From Acidobacteriales bacterium 59-55 (GTDB lineage: Bacteria; Acidobacteriota; Terriglobia; Terriglobales; Acidobacteriaceae): 64,000 nt of DNA. The position numbers and the translations under genes were made by a program. Each line of letters starts with the position of its first letter. Within the stretch, counting starts at the first letter, position 1. The notes beneath the pieces were generated by a model. It saw only the letters and a program-made list of their open reading frames with translations, had not been told where the DNA came from and did no database searches. Positions 8,871 through 20,615 of this stretch are shown here, one piece after another. The stretch is taken from assembly GCA_001897435.1 (NCBI GenBank), contig MKSV01000007.1:682001-746000 (forward strand), read 5' to 3'.

Positions 8871-8954
8871 AAACTCCTCACGATCTGCGGAAGCAGATGT
8901 ATCAGCAAGAGTTCGAGCGGATTTCTGAGTGGTCGTTGATAACATCGATTCGAC

Positions 8955-9683
8955 ATGACGAAACTCTTCAAATTTGCCTCAGTGCTTCTTTGTTGTTCCT
9001 CCTTCGCTGTTGCGCAGCCACTCGGTTTTCTTCACAAGGGAAACACCCTGCTGTTTCAGGGTGATTCAATTACGGATGGCGGCCGGCAGCGCACAGGGAG
9101 CGACTACAACCACATCATGGGGCAGGACTATGCCTATATTCTGGCCGCCGAGATTGGTTCCAGGTACCCGGAGCGAGGCCTCATCTTCGTCAATCGCGGC
9201 ATCAGCGGGGACCGCGTGATCGAACTGGCGGCGCGATGGCAGAAGGACACGCTCGATCTGAAGCCGAACCTGCTCAGCATTCTGGTGGGGATCAACGACA
9301 CGCTAGGCCGCGGGCCGAGGAGCGAGACGATCGAAGAGTATGAGAGGACCTACGACAAACTGTTAGCCGATACGATTTCGGCGCTTCCGGGAACGAGGAT
9401 CGTGCTGGGTGAGCCGTTTCTGCTCCCCGTGGGCAAGCACAAGGACGACTACGCGACAGAGATGGTCGAGGTGAAGAAGAGGCAGGCTGTGGTTGAGCGG
9501 TTAGCGGCCAGGTATCATCTGCCGATTGTTCTTTATCAGGATGCATTTGACGCTGCGCGCGCAAAGGCTCCCGCGGACCACTGGAGCTGGGATGGAGTTC
9601 ATCCGACCTATGCGGGACATGGCCTGATGGCGCAGGAATGGCTGCGAACGGTCGATGCCTTCTGGCCTTCGGATACGAAGTGA
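8955..9683 (+). CDS. SGNH/GDSL hydrolase, exported (probable carbohydrate esterase)
   Basis: The product has 242 residues with a signal peptide (about 1-20). SGNH blocks seen: block I FQGDSITDGG (catalytic Ser), block II GISGDR (oxyanion Gly), block III VGINDT (Asn), block V WDGVHPTYAGH (catalytic Asp and His). It follows the pectin methylesterase on the same strand by 84 bases. In such loci these enzymes usually remove acetyl groups from pectin or rhamnogalacturonan; the substrate here is inferred from context only. Confidence 0.88.
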   Translation: MTKLFKFASVLLCCSSFAVAQPLGFLHKGNTLLFQGDSITDGGRQRTGSDYNHIMGQDYAYILAAEIGSRYPERGLIFVNRGISGDRVIELAARWQKDTLDLKPNLLSILVGINDTLGRGPRSETIEEYERTYDKLLADTISALPGTRIVLGEPFLLPVGKHKDDYATEMVEVKKRQAVVERLAARYHLPIVLYQDAFDAARAKAPADHWSWDGVHPTYAGHGLMAQEWLRTVDAFWPSDTK

Positions 9684-9708
9684 TGCGGTAGATGGATTTG
9701 GACGGAAT

Positions 9709-9739
9709 GCGCATGGGGAACGTCGCCGCTCCCCATTGC
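9709..9739. terminator. Hairpin between convergent genes
   Basis: Inverted repeat ATGGGGA / TCCCCAT with a 10-base loop between the SGNH hydrolase (+) and the fucosidase (-). It could serve both directions; there is no clear T run. Confidence 0.4.
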
Positions 9740-9743
9740 TTAT

Positions 9744-11192
<1,449 letters not shown>

Positions 11193-11411
11193 AGAGAATC
11201 CTTGGGGTGAAGTGATGACTGAGGAATTGTATGTGAAAAAGTTATAGTGTAGGTGAAAAATTGAAATTGGCGCCGAAAAGTGGCCTGGTCGGGGTGAACA
11301 GAGGAAAGGCAAAAGCAGAAGCCTAGCACCGGAACTGTCTTGGTGGCACCGTTTACTGGCCGGGAAGGTATCATCGCTGACGTGAATGAATTTAGTGATA
11401 TCGAGGGACCG

Positions 11412-11852
11412 ATGGCGGGGCCGCGCTCGATCGGGGCGGGTGGGCTTAAGTTGGATCATCTTGGCGTGGCAGTAAAGAGCATCGCGGCGGCGCGGGGCTT
11501 TTATGAAGCATTGGGTCTGGCGGTGAGCCATGAAGAGACCATAGAGCGCGAGAAGGTGAAGACGGCGATGCTGCCCCTGGGGGAGAGCCGGATTGAGCTG
11601 CTGGAGGCGACGGAGGAAGACTCGGTGGTCGGGAGGTTTGTGGCGAGGCGGGGCGAAGGTTTGCACCATGTTGCCGTGCGCGTCGATGCGGTGGATGCGA
11701 TGTTCGAGCGGTTGACCGCACAGGGAGTGAGGCTGGCGAGCGATTCGGTTCGGGTGGGAGTGGGCGGGCATCGGTATTTCTTCGTCCACCCGGCAAGCAC
11801 GGGTGGCGTTCTCGTTGAAATAGTGGGAGATGCAGCCAGGGAAGGGAAGTAA
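11412..11852 (+). CDS. mce: Methylmalonyl-CoA epimerase
   Basis: Interconverts (R)- and (S)-methylmalonyl-CoA in propionate and branched-chain catabolism. VOC-fold protein of 146 residues from the ATG at 11412; GTG at 11382 and an ATG at 11340 are in-frame alternatives but would add residues not typical of the family. Motifs: KLDHLGVAVKSIAAA (first His), ESRIELLEAT (Glu), GEGLHHVAVRVD (second His) and GGVLVEIVG (last Glu) give the four metal ligands. The stop overlaps the ATG of tsaB by one base, so the two are translationally coupled. Confidence 0.88.
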   Translation: MAGPRSIGAGGLKLDHLGVAVKSIAAARGFYEALGLAVSHEETIEREKVKTAMLPLGESRIELLEATEEDSVVGRFVARRGEGLHHVAVRVDAVDAMFERLTAQGVRLASDSVRVGVGGHRYFFVHPASTGGVLVEIVGDAAREGK

Positions 11853-12508
11853 TGCGGCTTTTGTTGATGGATACATGCGGAAGCGAGGGCAGCGTTGTAT
11901 TGGCCGATACGGAGTTGATCGAGCGGATTGTGGCGGCGGAGTCGTTGCCGGGGCGGACGGCTTCGGAGCGCCTGGTACCTGCGGTGCGGCGGGTGATGGA
12001 GAGTTGCGGTTGGAGATTGGGTGAGTTGGCTGCGGTTGTGGTGGTGCATGGGCCGGGATCATTTACGGGCGTGCGCGTTGGGTTGAGCGCAGCGAAAGGG
12101 TTGAGCGAGGCAGGGGGAGTTCCGCTGATTGCTGTGTCGCGGCTGGCGCTGCTTGCCGCCGTAGCAGAGGGAGATCCGGTTCATGCTGTGCTCGATGCGG
12201 GACGGGGAGAGTTTTACTACGGGAGATATTCGGGGCACCGATGCCCGCAAGAGTCACTGCTGATGAGAGATCAAGTGGCCGTTGCGGCAGAGGGCGGTAC
12301 AGTGGCGGTCTGCGAGGCGAAGGTCGCCGAGGCTCTGGCAGAACTGAAACCGCGTGTGGTTGCGGAACCGGGCGCAGCGGATGCGTTACCGTTTGCGGTT
12401 GAACGTGCGGCGGCGAAGAACTTCGATGATGCGGCTGTGCTCGACGCAAACTATCTGCGGCGGACGGATGCGGAGATCTTTACCAAGCCGAAGAGTTCAG
12501 TGCGATGA
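11852..12508 (+). CDS. tsaB: tRNA threonylcarbamoyladenosine biosynthesis protein TsaB
   Basis: Non-catalytic partner of TsaD in making t6A37 in ANN-decoding tRNAs. The 218-residue product has the ASKHA fold start MRLLLMDTCGSEGSVVL and the family hallmark VVHGPGSFTGVRVGLSAAKG, followed by the short second half typical of TsaB. It overlaps mce by one base and rimI by four bases, forming a tight mce-tsaB-rimI unit. The tsaB-rimI pairing is widespread in bacteria. Confidence 0.93.
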   Translation: MRLLLMDTCGSEGSVVLADTELIERIVAAESLPGRTASERLVPAVRRVMESCGWRLGELAAVVVVHGPGSFTGVRVGLSAAKGLSEAGGVPLIAVSRLALLAAVAEGDPVHAVLDAGRGEFYYGRYSGHRCPQESLLMRDQVAVAAEGGTVAVCEAKVAEALAELKPRVVAEPGAADALPFAVERAAAKNFDDAAVLDANYLRRTDAEIFTKPKSSVR

Positions 12509-12978
12509 CCGCGGTCCGCATTCGGGTTGGCGCGGTGGAGGATTTGCAGGAGGTGCTTGCCCTGGAACGGGGTACAGCGGAGGCTCCGCACTGGGGCGAG
12601 AACGAGTATGCCGCGATGATTGGAGGGAAGGAGGCCGGCTACGTCCGGCGGCGTTTGCTGATTGCGGAGGCCGAAGGCGCGCTGGTTGGATTTGCGGTGG
12701 GAAAAGTGGCGGGCGACATGGCTGAGTTGGAGAGCGTTGCGGTCGAATCGCGAGCGAGGCGCAGGGGAACTGGACGCATGCTCTGCAAGAGCGTGATCGA
12801 CTGGAGCAGGCAGCAGGGAGCGGCGGCGATCGAGTTGGAGGTTCGATCGGCGAGCAGCGGTGCAATTGCCTTGTACCAGGAACTGGGTTTTGTCGCGGTG
12901 GGGCAGCGTCAGGGATATTACCGTGAGCCATCGGACGATGCGGTGCTGATGCGGCTACATTTAGCGGATTGTGCATAA
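12505..12978 (+). CDS. rimI: GNAT acetyltransferase, RimI type
   Basis: N-alpha-acetyltransferase of the family that acetylates ribosomal protein S18. 157 residues; the acetyl-CoA motif reads VAVESRARRRGTGRMLCKSV (RxxGxG), followed by LEVRSASSGAIALYQELGF, typical of RimI. The ATG overlaps the TGA of tsaB (ATGA). True substrate specificity cannot be read from the sequence. Confidence 0.88.
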   Translation: MTAVRIRVGAVEDLQEVLALERGTAEAPHWGENEYAAMIGGKEAGYVRRRLLIAEAEGALVGFAVGKVAGDMAELESVAVESRARRRGTGRMLCKSVIDWSRQQGAAAIELEVRSASSGAIALYQELGFVAVGQRQGYYREPSDDAVLMRLHLADCA

Positions 12979-13062
12979 CTTGCTTTTGCAATCGCCCGAG
13001 AGGCTGTGTTAGCGTGTAGGCCAATCGGTGAGCTGTCGTCTGATCTTGGGGGTAATTCATTC

Positions 13063-13293
13063 ATGCAGACCGCAAAGTTTACGGAGCTACCTAATTCCAA
13101 CGTCATTCCATCCGTCTATCGACTGGAGCAGGAGCACGGTTTATATGCCCGCAGGCTGGAGACGCTGCGGGCAAAGTTGTTTCTGACCGAGGACGAGAAG
13201 ATGGAAGAGGTGCGGCTTAAGAAATTGAAGCTGAGCTTGAAAGATGAGATAGAACGGCTTCGCAGACCGGGTGCTACGGTTTCTGAGCACTGA
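13063..13293 (+). CDS. Small DUF465/YdcH-like coiled-coil protein
   Basis: The product has 76 residues and is very rich in charged residues. After VYRLEQEHGLYARRLETLRA it forms a long predicted helix (EEVRLKKLKLSLKDEIERL), the pattern of DUF465 proteins, which are short antiparallel coiled coils of unknown function. The ATG at 13063 is preceded by a G-rich stretch (GGGGGTAA). The gene stands between rimI and psd. Confidence 0.75.
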   Translation: MQTAKFTELPNSNVIPSVYRLEQEHGLYARRLETLRAKLFLTEDEKMEEVRLKKLKLSLKDEIERLRRPGATVSEH

Positions 13294-13367
13294 AAGAGAT
13301 TCGCCAAGAGTGGGTGGCCGGATCGACACAGAGTGGAAGTGTGCGTGGCCTATAATCAAACCTACTT

Positions 13368-14024
13368 ATGGTTCGAGATGGATTCTATTATGCGATAGGC
13401 CTCGGCGCGGTGGCGGTGGTGCTTTGGTGGCTGGCCATGCCGATTGCACTGGTGGTGTTGCCGATCATATTGGCAGCATTCTTTCTATGGTTCTTTCGCG
13501 ATCCCAACCGCATCATTCCTCAGGCGCCGGGGCAGATCGTCTCCCCGGGAGACGGGATTGTTACCGAGGCTGAGTGGATTGAGACGACGAGTGGCAGCCG
13601 GTTGCGGCTCAGCATCTTTCTAAACGTCTTCGATGTGCATGTGAACCGCTCTCCGGTGAGTGGGACGGTTAAGGTCGTCGAATTTCGTCCGGGAGAGTTT
13701 CTGAACGCGATGAAGCCGGAATCGGTACTCCACAACGAGCAGACGCTGGTTGTGATCGACGCGGGCGACTACGATGTCAGCTTCAAGCAGATTGCGGGCC
13801 TGCTGGCACGTCGGATCGTATGTAATGTGAAGGCGGGTGACCGGGTGGAGCGCGGCCAGCGAGTCGGCTTGATCAAGTTCGGATCGCGCGTGGATGTTTT
13901 GCTGCCGGCGGAGGCGGAGTTGAGAGTAAAGACGGGCATGAGGGTGCGGGCCGGGTCTTCCGTGCTCGCCGTGATTGCTCAAACAGACGGCAAGCCGATT
14001 GATTCGGCGTCAGTGGTGGCCTGA
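13368..14024 (+). CDS. psd: Phosphatidylserine decarboxylase proenzyme (short form)
   Basis: Converts phosphatidylserine to phosphatidylethanolamine. The 218-residue protein belongs to the short PSD-A type: two N-terminal membrane segments (AIGLGAVAVVLWWLAMPIAL and VLPIILAAFFLWFFRDP), the SPGDGIV motif, the histidine motif LNVFDVHVNRSPVSG, and near the C-terminus the self-cleavage site RAGSSVLAV, where Ser becomes the pyruvoyl group. The stop overlaps the ATG of pssA by one base. Confidence 0.95.
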   Translation: MVRDGFYYAIGLGAVAVVLWWLAMPIALVVLPIILAAFFLWFFRDPNRIIPQAPGQIVSPGDGIVTEAEWIETTSGSRLRLSIFLNVFDVHVNRSPVSGTVKVVEFRPGEFLNAMKPESVLHNEQTLVVIDAGDYDVSFKQIAGLLARRIVCNVKAGDRVERGQRVGLIKFGSRVDVLLPAEAELRVKTGMRVRAGSSVLAVIAQTDGKPIDSASVVA

Positions 14025-14887
14025 TGGGTGGCGAGGCGTTCGAGGGAACGCAAAGAGACACGGGCGCCAAGGTGAGACGCCAACCGAGCCGGGGAATGTA
14101 TGTGCTGCCTTCGCTGTTCACCGCAGGCAATATTGCCGCGGGATATTATGCGATCATCCAGAGCATTCAGGGGTCGGTGACGGAGCCGTGGCACTTCGAC
14201 CGGGCAGCGCTGGCTATCGGGTTTGCCATCCTCTTCGATGGGCTTGACGGACGAATCGCCCGGATGACGAATACGACGAGCGACTTTGGCAAAGAACTCG
14301 ATTCGCTGGCCGACGTGATTACATTTGGAGTTGCTCCCAGCCTGCTGGCCTATATCTGGGGAGTGCGCATGCTACCGGAGATGGCAAATTCCGCGTTGCG
14401 CGGACAGATTCTCCATCTGGGTGTATTCGTCTGCTTCATTTTTTTGATCTGCGGGGCGACCCGGCTGGCGCGGTTCAACATCAGTATCAATCCGCAGCCG
14501 CGGAATCCGGGACGTCCTGGGCATAAATATTTTGTAGGAATGCCTATTCCAGCGGGCGCCGGCGTTATCTGCGCGGTGGTTCATTGCTTTGGCGGAAGTC
14601 CCATCGTGAGCCCGGCGATTGCTGCAGTGTGGCTTTGCCTGATCGCGTTCACCGGCTTCCTGATGGTGAGCAATTGGCGCTTCTGGAGCGGCAAGGAGAT
14701 CAGCCTGGGGGGTCGCCATCCCTTCCAACTGGTTGCGGTGATTGCAGTGGCGGGCGCGCTGATCGTGCTGTACTCGCAGTACATGCTGATCGCCATCGCG
14801 CTCGGCTATCTGGTTTCGGGAGTAGTGGCGAGATTGGCTTACTCGTGGAGCAGGGAACGGCGGCACCACTCTGCCGAAGCGCGGTAA
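14024..14887 (+). CDS. pssA: CDP-diacylglycerol-serine O-phosphatidyltransferase
   Basis: Makes phosphatidylserine, the substrate of the adjacent Psd. 287 residues, multi-pass membrane protein. The complete CDP-alcohol phosphatidyltransferase motif D-x2-DG-x2-AR-x8-G-x3-D-x3-D is present in FDGLDGRIAR...GKELDSLAD. The N-terminus (about 1-25) is hydrophilic and basic. Start coupled to psd; the two genes supply phosphatidylethanolamine. Confidence 0.95.
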   Translation: MGGEAFEGTQRDTGAKVRRQPSRGMYVLPSLFTAGNIAAGYYAIIQSIQGSVTEPWHFDRAALAIGFAILFDGLDGRIARMTNTTSDFGKELDSLADVITFGVAPSLLAYIWGVRMLPEMANSALRGQILHLGVFVCFIFLICGATRLARFNISINPQPRNPGRPGHKYFVGMPIPAGAGVICAVVHCFGGSPIVSPAIAAVWLCLIAFTGFLMVSNWRFWSGKEISLGGRHPFQLVAVIAVAGALIVLYSQYMLIAIALGYLVSGVVARLAYSWSRERRHHSAEAR

Positions 14888-14934
14888 GCGGATCGCTCTA
14901 ACGGCGGTTTGCTGAAAAGGAATTCAGAGCATAC

Positions 14935-15987
14935 ATGGCACATGAGATGTACAGGATCGGAATTGTCGGGGCGTCGTCGCTGGTGGGAAAAGAACTAAGC
15001 GACGAACTGGCTGAGTCTCTGCTGGCCGCCTCCAGTTTTGTGTTGCTGGACGATGAGGATGCCGCAGGCCAGATTACTGCGACAGGCGACGAGGCGACCT
15101 TCATTCAGCGGCTGGAAGCGTCTTCGTTCGATAGGATGGATTTTGTCTTCTTTGCGGGAAGCGCGGAGGTGACGAAGGCGCATTGGCAGAATGCTCGCCA
15201 GGCTGGAGCCAGTATCGTCGATCTTACCTATGCGCTCGAGGGGGAGAAAGAGGTTCCGGCGAGGGCTCCCTGGGTTACCGAGATATCGTTATCGAGTGCA
15301 CCGCAGGATGGGTCGGAGCCGAATCTCAACACGCCCGCTGTTGTGGCAGCGCACCCTGCGGCGCTTATGCTCGCCCTGGCGGCAGCAAGGCTTCAGTCCA
15401 AGCTGCCATTGAGAAGCATGGCGGCGACCGTGATGCAACCGGCGTCGGAGGGTGGGCCGCTGGCGATGGATGAGTTGCATCAGCAGACCGTGAATCTGTT
15501 GTCGTTCCAGACGCTGCCGCGCGAGCAGTATGACGCTCAGGTGGCGTTTAACCTGCTTCCTTCACTCGGCGAGGCGGCGAAGGTGAAGCTGGGAGTGGCG
15601 GAGAATAGAATCCGCGAGCACTATGCCGCAATCTCGGGCGGCTCGCTGCCGCTGCTGGCTTTGCAGGTGGTGCAGGCGCCAGTGTTTCACGGCTATGTGG
15701 CGTCGATGCTGGTGGAGGTTGCAGGGTCTGCGACTGTCGAGCAGGTAGAAGCCGCATTAGCCGGCGGCCATTTCGACCTGGTAAGCGGAGAGTCCGATCC
15801 GCCGAGCAATCTGAGCGCAGCCGGGCAGGAAGACATTATGGTCCGCGTGCGCGAAGAGGCCGGCGGCAATGGATCAAGCCGATTCTGGCTGTGGCTGGCT
15901 GCGGATAACCTGAAGCTGGCGGCTTTGAATGCGATTGCCTGCGCGACGGAATTGAGTCGATTCCGCCCTATGGGGAAGGTGCAGTAG
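14935..15987 (+). CDS. Aspartate-semialdehyde dehydrogenase-like protein lacking catalytic residues
   Basis: The product has 350 residues with the fold of Asd/USG-1 proteins: a nucleotide-binding start YRIGIVGASSLVGKELSDEL and a dimerisation domain. In active enzymes the catalytic cysteine sits in a NPNCST motif and the general-base His in RxPVxxGH. Here the aligned stretches read VVAAHPAALMLALA (no Cys) and QAPVFHGYVASMLVEV (Tyr where the His should be). It is therefore likely not a dehydrogenase. It follows pssA by 47 bases on the same strand. A scaffolding or regulatory role is possible; none is demonstrated. Confidence 0.8.
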   Translation: MAHEMYRIGIVGASSLVGKELSDELAESLLAASSFVLLDDEDAAGQITATGDEATFIQRLEASSFDRMDFVFFAGSAEVTKAHWQNARQAGASIVDLTYALEGEKEVPARAPWVTEISLSSAPQDGSEPNLNTPAVVAAHPAALMLALAAARLQSKLPLRSMAATVMQPASEGGPLAMDELHQQTVNLLSFQTLPREQYDAQVAFNLLPSLGEAAKVKLGVAENRIREHYAAISGGSLPLLALQVVQAPVFHGYVASMLVEVAGSATVEQVEAALAGGHFDLVSGESDPPSNLSAAGQEDIMVRVREEAGGNGSSRFWLWLAADNLKLAALNAIACATELSRFRPMGKVQ

Positions 15988-15995
15988 ACGCTGCG

Positions 15996-17726
15996 TTATT
16001 GCTTTTGCGGTGAAGCAGGAGCGGCTTTCTGTCTGGATCGCGTCAGCAGGTCGCTCATCTGCAGATAAACGCCATTGGTCCAGCCGAAGCCGATGGCGTT
16101 GCTCGTGTAGCCTGCGGCAACTTCCACGTTGGCGGAGCCGCTGACCACGTTGTACTTTTCGCGGATGGTGCCATCATGCAGAAAGTTTTTCAAAATAGTC
16201 TGCGAGAACTCATTCGCAATTCTTGAGGCGTCGTTGGCGAATCCGTACTGCGCGAGGCCTTTGATTGCGAGCCAGTTGGTGGGTGCCCAGCCAAAGGGCA
16301 GATCCCACTGGACCCCGGTGTCGGTGTCGCTCGTGGCTAGCCCTCCGGAGCGCTCAAAGAGTGAGAGATGCCGCTCTGTCGCCTTTGCCTGTTGGGGACT
16401 GGCGAGTCCGGCCCATAGAGGATAAAAAGCCGTGATGTAGTCGTAGGTCGAACGTCTGTGCGTGGTGAAGTCGTAGTCGAGGAACATGCCTGCGGCGGAG
16501 TCCCAGAGATATTTGTTCATGGCGCTGCGTCGGGCGGCGGCGCGGCGATTCCATTCAGCGGCTCCCTTCGCATCTCCGAGCAGGGTTGCGAAATAGGCCA
16601 TGTCGCGTTCGTACTTGTAGAGAAGGCTATTGAGACAGACGGGCGCATAATGATCCGTCGATCCGCTGAAAGGGCCGAAGCGGAAACTGGTGTCGAAGCC
16701 CGATTCGCGCATGGCGCGGTCGCCGCTGTAGAACGCTTTGTTGAGACGATGGCCATTGACGTAGGCGCGTGCGCAGACTTTGGATGCAGTGATATCGCAG
16801 CTTGTCTTTGCCAACTCGGCAGCCTGGACCTTCGTGGGATGTTCAGGTGCGTCGACGAGATAGCCGGTGTGAATATTGGGATGTGCGAGCAGCCAGCGAA
16901 TCACGTTGGAGTAGTAGTTGCTGTCGTCGGCCATCTCAGGAACGGGGCCTTCGCCGATGTCCTTGTAGCGGGCGAGTCCCGTGTCTCCAGCGCGATGGAT
17001 GGGCGAAGTCCAGAGGGCGTAGTCGCGTTGAGCATAGCTGTATGCTTTGGCGAGCCATGCCTTCGAGAGTGGTTTGCCGTCCGGGTGCTCGTAGACCTCG
17101 CGGATCATGGAAGTGAGAAATGGAGGCTGTGAGCGAGTGAAGAAGTAGGTGCGGTTGGCGTTGAGAATAGCGCCGTAGTTCTCGATCTCGTAAAAAAAGT
17201 TTTCGACCATACCCCGAGCCAGATCGGAGTTGTGATCGTGCACGAGGCCAAGGATGATGAAGTAGCTGTCCCACCCATACATCTCGTTGAAGCGGCCGCC
17301 GGGAACGACGTAGCGATTGGGCAGATAAAGAAGGCCCTCCTTGGGAATCTCGCTGACCTTCACATCGCCCATGTGAGTAATCTTTCGCGGCAGCCTGCGC
17401 ACCTCGACGTTGCATAGTTTCTGCATGGCGGCGACCGGGGCGGGCGTCGCTGCGCTGGCGGGAAGGTAGAGGATGGGGGTAGTCGTGACTTTGGGGTCGG
17501 CCAACGATTTGCAGTCGCTCATGGAGCGGGAGAGGCTGTCCCAACCGTTGTGGATATAGTTGAGGATCTTTGCATTCGAAGTTGCGCCGTCGGCAGGTGT
17601 TTGCGAACCTGCGCTGCCGGCCAGAAGAGTTGCAGCAGTGAGCAGCGAGATGCTGATTCGGAGGAGAAGTTTCATGGACGGCACTGGGGTGTTTCGATTG
17701 CTGGTGGTTGGCTTGGACGGAAGCAT
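15996..17726 (-). CDS. treA: Periplasmic alpha,alpha-trehalase (GH37)
   Basis: Hydrolyses trehalose to two glucoses. Both family signatures are present: PGGRFNEMYGWDSYF (signature 1) and QWDLPFGWAPTN (signature 2), with the conserved RESGFDTSFRF stretch (substrate-binding Arg, catalytic Asp). The frame from the ATG at 17726, which has GGAGAG 6 bases upstream, gives 576 residues; the ATG at 17675 (559 residues) begins a cleaner signal peptide, MKLLLRISISLLTAATLLAG. Either way it is exported. Divergent from the ROK sugar kinase at 17922. Confidence 0.94.
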   Translation of the reverse strand: MLPSKPTTSNRNTPVPSMKLLLRISISLLTAATLLAGSAGSQTPADGATSNAKILNYIHNGWDSLSRSMSDCKSLADPKVTTTPILYLPASAATPAPVAAMQKLCNVEVRRLPRKITHMGDVKVSEIPKEGLLYLPNRYVVPGGRFNEMYGWDSYFIILGLVHDHNSDLARGMVENFFYEIENYGAILNANRTYFFTRSQPPFLTSMIREVYEHPDGKPLSKAWLAKAYSYAQRDYALWTSPIHRAGDTGLARYKDIGEGPVPEMADDSNYYSNVIRWLLAHPNIHTGYLVDAPEHPTKVQAAELAKTSCDITASKVCARAYVNGHRLNKAFYSGDRAMRESGFDTSFRFGPFSGSTDHYAPVCLNSLLYKYERDMAYFATLLGDAKGAAEWNRRAAARRSAMNKYLWDSAAGMFLDYDFTTHRRSTYDYITAFYPLWAGLASPQQAKATERHLSLFERSGGLATSDTDTGVQWDLPFGWAPTNWLAIKGLAQYGFANDASRIANEFSQTILKNFLHDGTIREKYNVVSGSANVEVAAGYTSNAIGFGWTNGVYLQMSDLLTRSRQKAAPASPQKQ

Positions 17727-17921
17727 AGAATCTCTCCGATTTTAGTGCTGCGGTACAGTGATGGGCTGTTGGCGGATTTCCGTGCCACAGAGTTTCCTGA
17801 TGCAGGAGTTTTGCTCTGCTATGTAAATTGCAGATGCTCTGTACTGAGTTTTCGTTGGCAGGTAATGTTAAGTGGTGATTTGGAATTAGGCGTTGAGCAT
17901 GAAATGTAGGTGGCGGGCGAG

Positions 17922-18836
17922 ATGACAAAATCAGAGATGCGTATTGGAATCGACCTTGGCGGCACAAAGATCGAGGCCCTGGCGATCGATAGTCAGGGGA
18001 GGGAATTGACAAGGCATCGGATCGACACGCCGCGAGAGGATTACGAGGCCACGATTGCGGCTATGGCTGGCCTGGTCCACCGCATCGAGCAGGAGACAGG
18101 CAACATGGGAGCCGTGGGCGCAGGAATTCCCGGCAGCGTTTCAAGCCTGACGGGGCTGGTGAAGAATGCAAATTCGACATGGTTGAATGGAAAGCCGCTG
18201 GACCGTGACCTGAGCCTTGCGCTGAATCGCGAGGTGCGGGTGGCCAATGACGCAAACTGCCTTGCCGTGTCCGAGGCTACGGATGGAGCGGCGGCAGGAA
18301 AGAGAGTGGTCTTCGGCGTGATTCTGGGGACGGGATGCGGCGGCGGAGTAGCCATTGATGGCCGCCTCCACACCGGGCCGAATGGCGTCGGCGGCGAATG
18401 GGGGCACAATCCGCTTCCCTGGGCACGAGGCGATGAGCTTCCCGGACCGGAGTGCTACTGTGGCCAGCGAGGATGCCTGGAGACATGGATTTCAGGAACG
18501 GGCGTGTCGCAGGATCACAAAAGGGTGACGGGCAAGGAGCAGACCACGCATGAAATCATGGAGGCTTACAAGGCCGGTGACGCGGACGCGGTAGCGACGG
18601 TCGAGCGCTTTGTGGATCGCCTGACGAGAGGCCTGGCTCACATCATCAATATGCTCGACCCCGACATCTTTGTCTTTGGCGGAGGGCTTTCGAAGGCCGA
18701 ACATCTCTATCGCGAGATCCCTGAACGGCTACCGCGATACGTCTTCGGCCGGGAAGCGGCCACGCCCATCGTGCCGGCCCGGTATGGGGATTCGAGCGGA
18801 GTAAGAGGCGCGGCCTGGCTCTGGTCTGCCAAATAA
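17922..18836 (+). CDS. ROK-family sugar kinase (fructokinase/mannokinase type)
   Basis: Cytoplasmic ATP-dependent hexose kinase of about 304 residues. Seen: phosphate-binding IGIDLGGTKIEALA, substrate motif NDANCLAVSEA, GTGCGGGV, the histidine motif GGEWGHNPLPW and the ROK zinc motif CYCGQRGCLETW. The EWGHNPLPW form is that of Mak-type manno(fructo)kinases rather than glucokinases. The ATG at 17922 was chosen over the GTG at 17910 because GTAGGTGG lies upstream. It is divergent from trehalase and could phosphorylate a sugar released nearby, but substrate assignment is only by motif similarity. Confidence 0.88.
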   Translation: MTKSEMRIGIDLGGTKIEALAIDSQGRELTRHRIDTPREDYEATIAAMAGLVHRIEQETGNMGAVGAGIPGSVSSLTGLVKNANSTWLNGKPLDRDLSLALNREVRVANDANCLAVSEATDGAAAGKRVVFGVILGTGCGGGVAIDGRLHTGPNGVGGEWGHNPLPWARGDELPGPECYCGQRGCLETWISGTGVSQDHKRVTGKEQTTHEIMEAYKAGDADAVATVERFVDRLTRGLAHIINMLDPDIFVFGGGLSKAEHLYREIPERLPRYVFGREAATPIVPARYGDSSGVRGAAWLWSAK

Positions 18837-18868
18837 AGAGGATTCAAAGAGAAGAGGCAAGAGGATTA

Positions 18869-20012
<1,144 letters not shown>

Positions 20013-20158
20013 CCCCGACCGACGGAGATCTATGATGACAATGTTCATGTTCCATGAGTCCCATCAAACGGCTTCCCGAGCCAACGCTAGCCGCGGAGGC
20101 AATTTGACGAAGTCTGATGAAGTTTAGGAGAGGAGGTCTTGCAAGTGCTTGATAAACT

Positions 20159-20233
<75 letters not shown>

Positions 20234-20615
20234 ATGCATCTGTGACGCACGTTTTGGGGCGACGCGCTGCGCTAAAGCATTTATAACAAAAGCGAATGCA
20301 CCGGTCAATCACGCGCTGAATAATAAGGAGCTTTGCTGGTTCTAAAGTGTATAGTCCCATCCTTATGATGGCTAGCTGGCACTCTCATGCAACCAGAACA
20401 ATCTATAGTTATTTTCTACAGATGTGGGTTCGTCCGCATTGGGGAGAAAATTCTCTTCGCACGGTACCAACCATCGCCGTGAGCGCCGGTTACGACGACT
20501 ATGCTGCGATGATGGCAGCCCGATGGCTGACTCAACCAAAGCGAAAGTCCGCAATATCATGAGCAGCTAGAAAACCCCGCCTGAACGAGGGTTTTCTGGC
20601 TACTCATGAATGAGT
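20234..20615. other. Intergenic region without a recognised gene
   Basis: About 380 bases between the tRNA and the sulfatase gene. A 71-codon plus-strand frame (20347-20562) has no recognisable domain, no clear ribosome site and mixed composition, so it is not called. The right end holds the sulfatase terminator (20569-20597). Confidence 0.5.
20569..20597 (-). terminator. Terminator hairpin of the sulfatase gene
   Basis: Inverted repeat AGAAAACCC / GGGTTTTCT, 18 bases after the sulfatase stop in the minus direction. The stem ends in a TTTTCT run on the minus strand, which fits a Rho-independent terminator. Confidence 0.6.

Noticed and set aside
20347..20562. 71-codon plus-strand frame after the tRNA
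   Set aside because: No domain, no ribosome site, and composition unlike the neighbouring genes.
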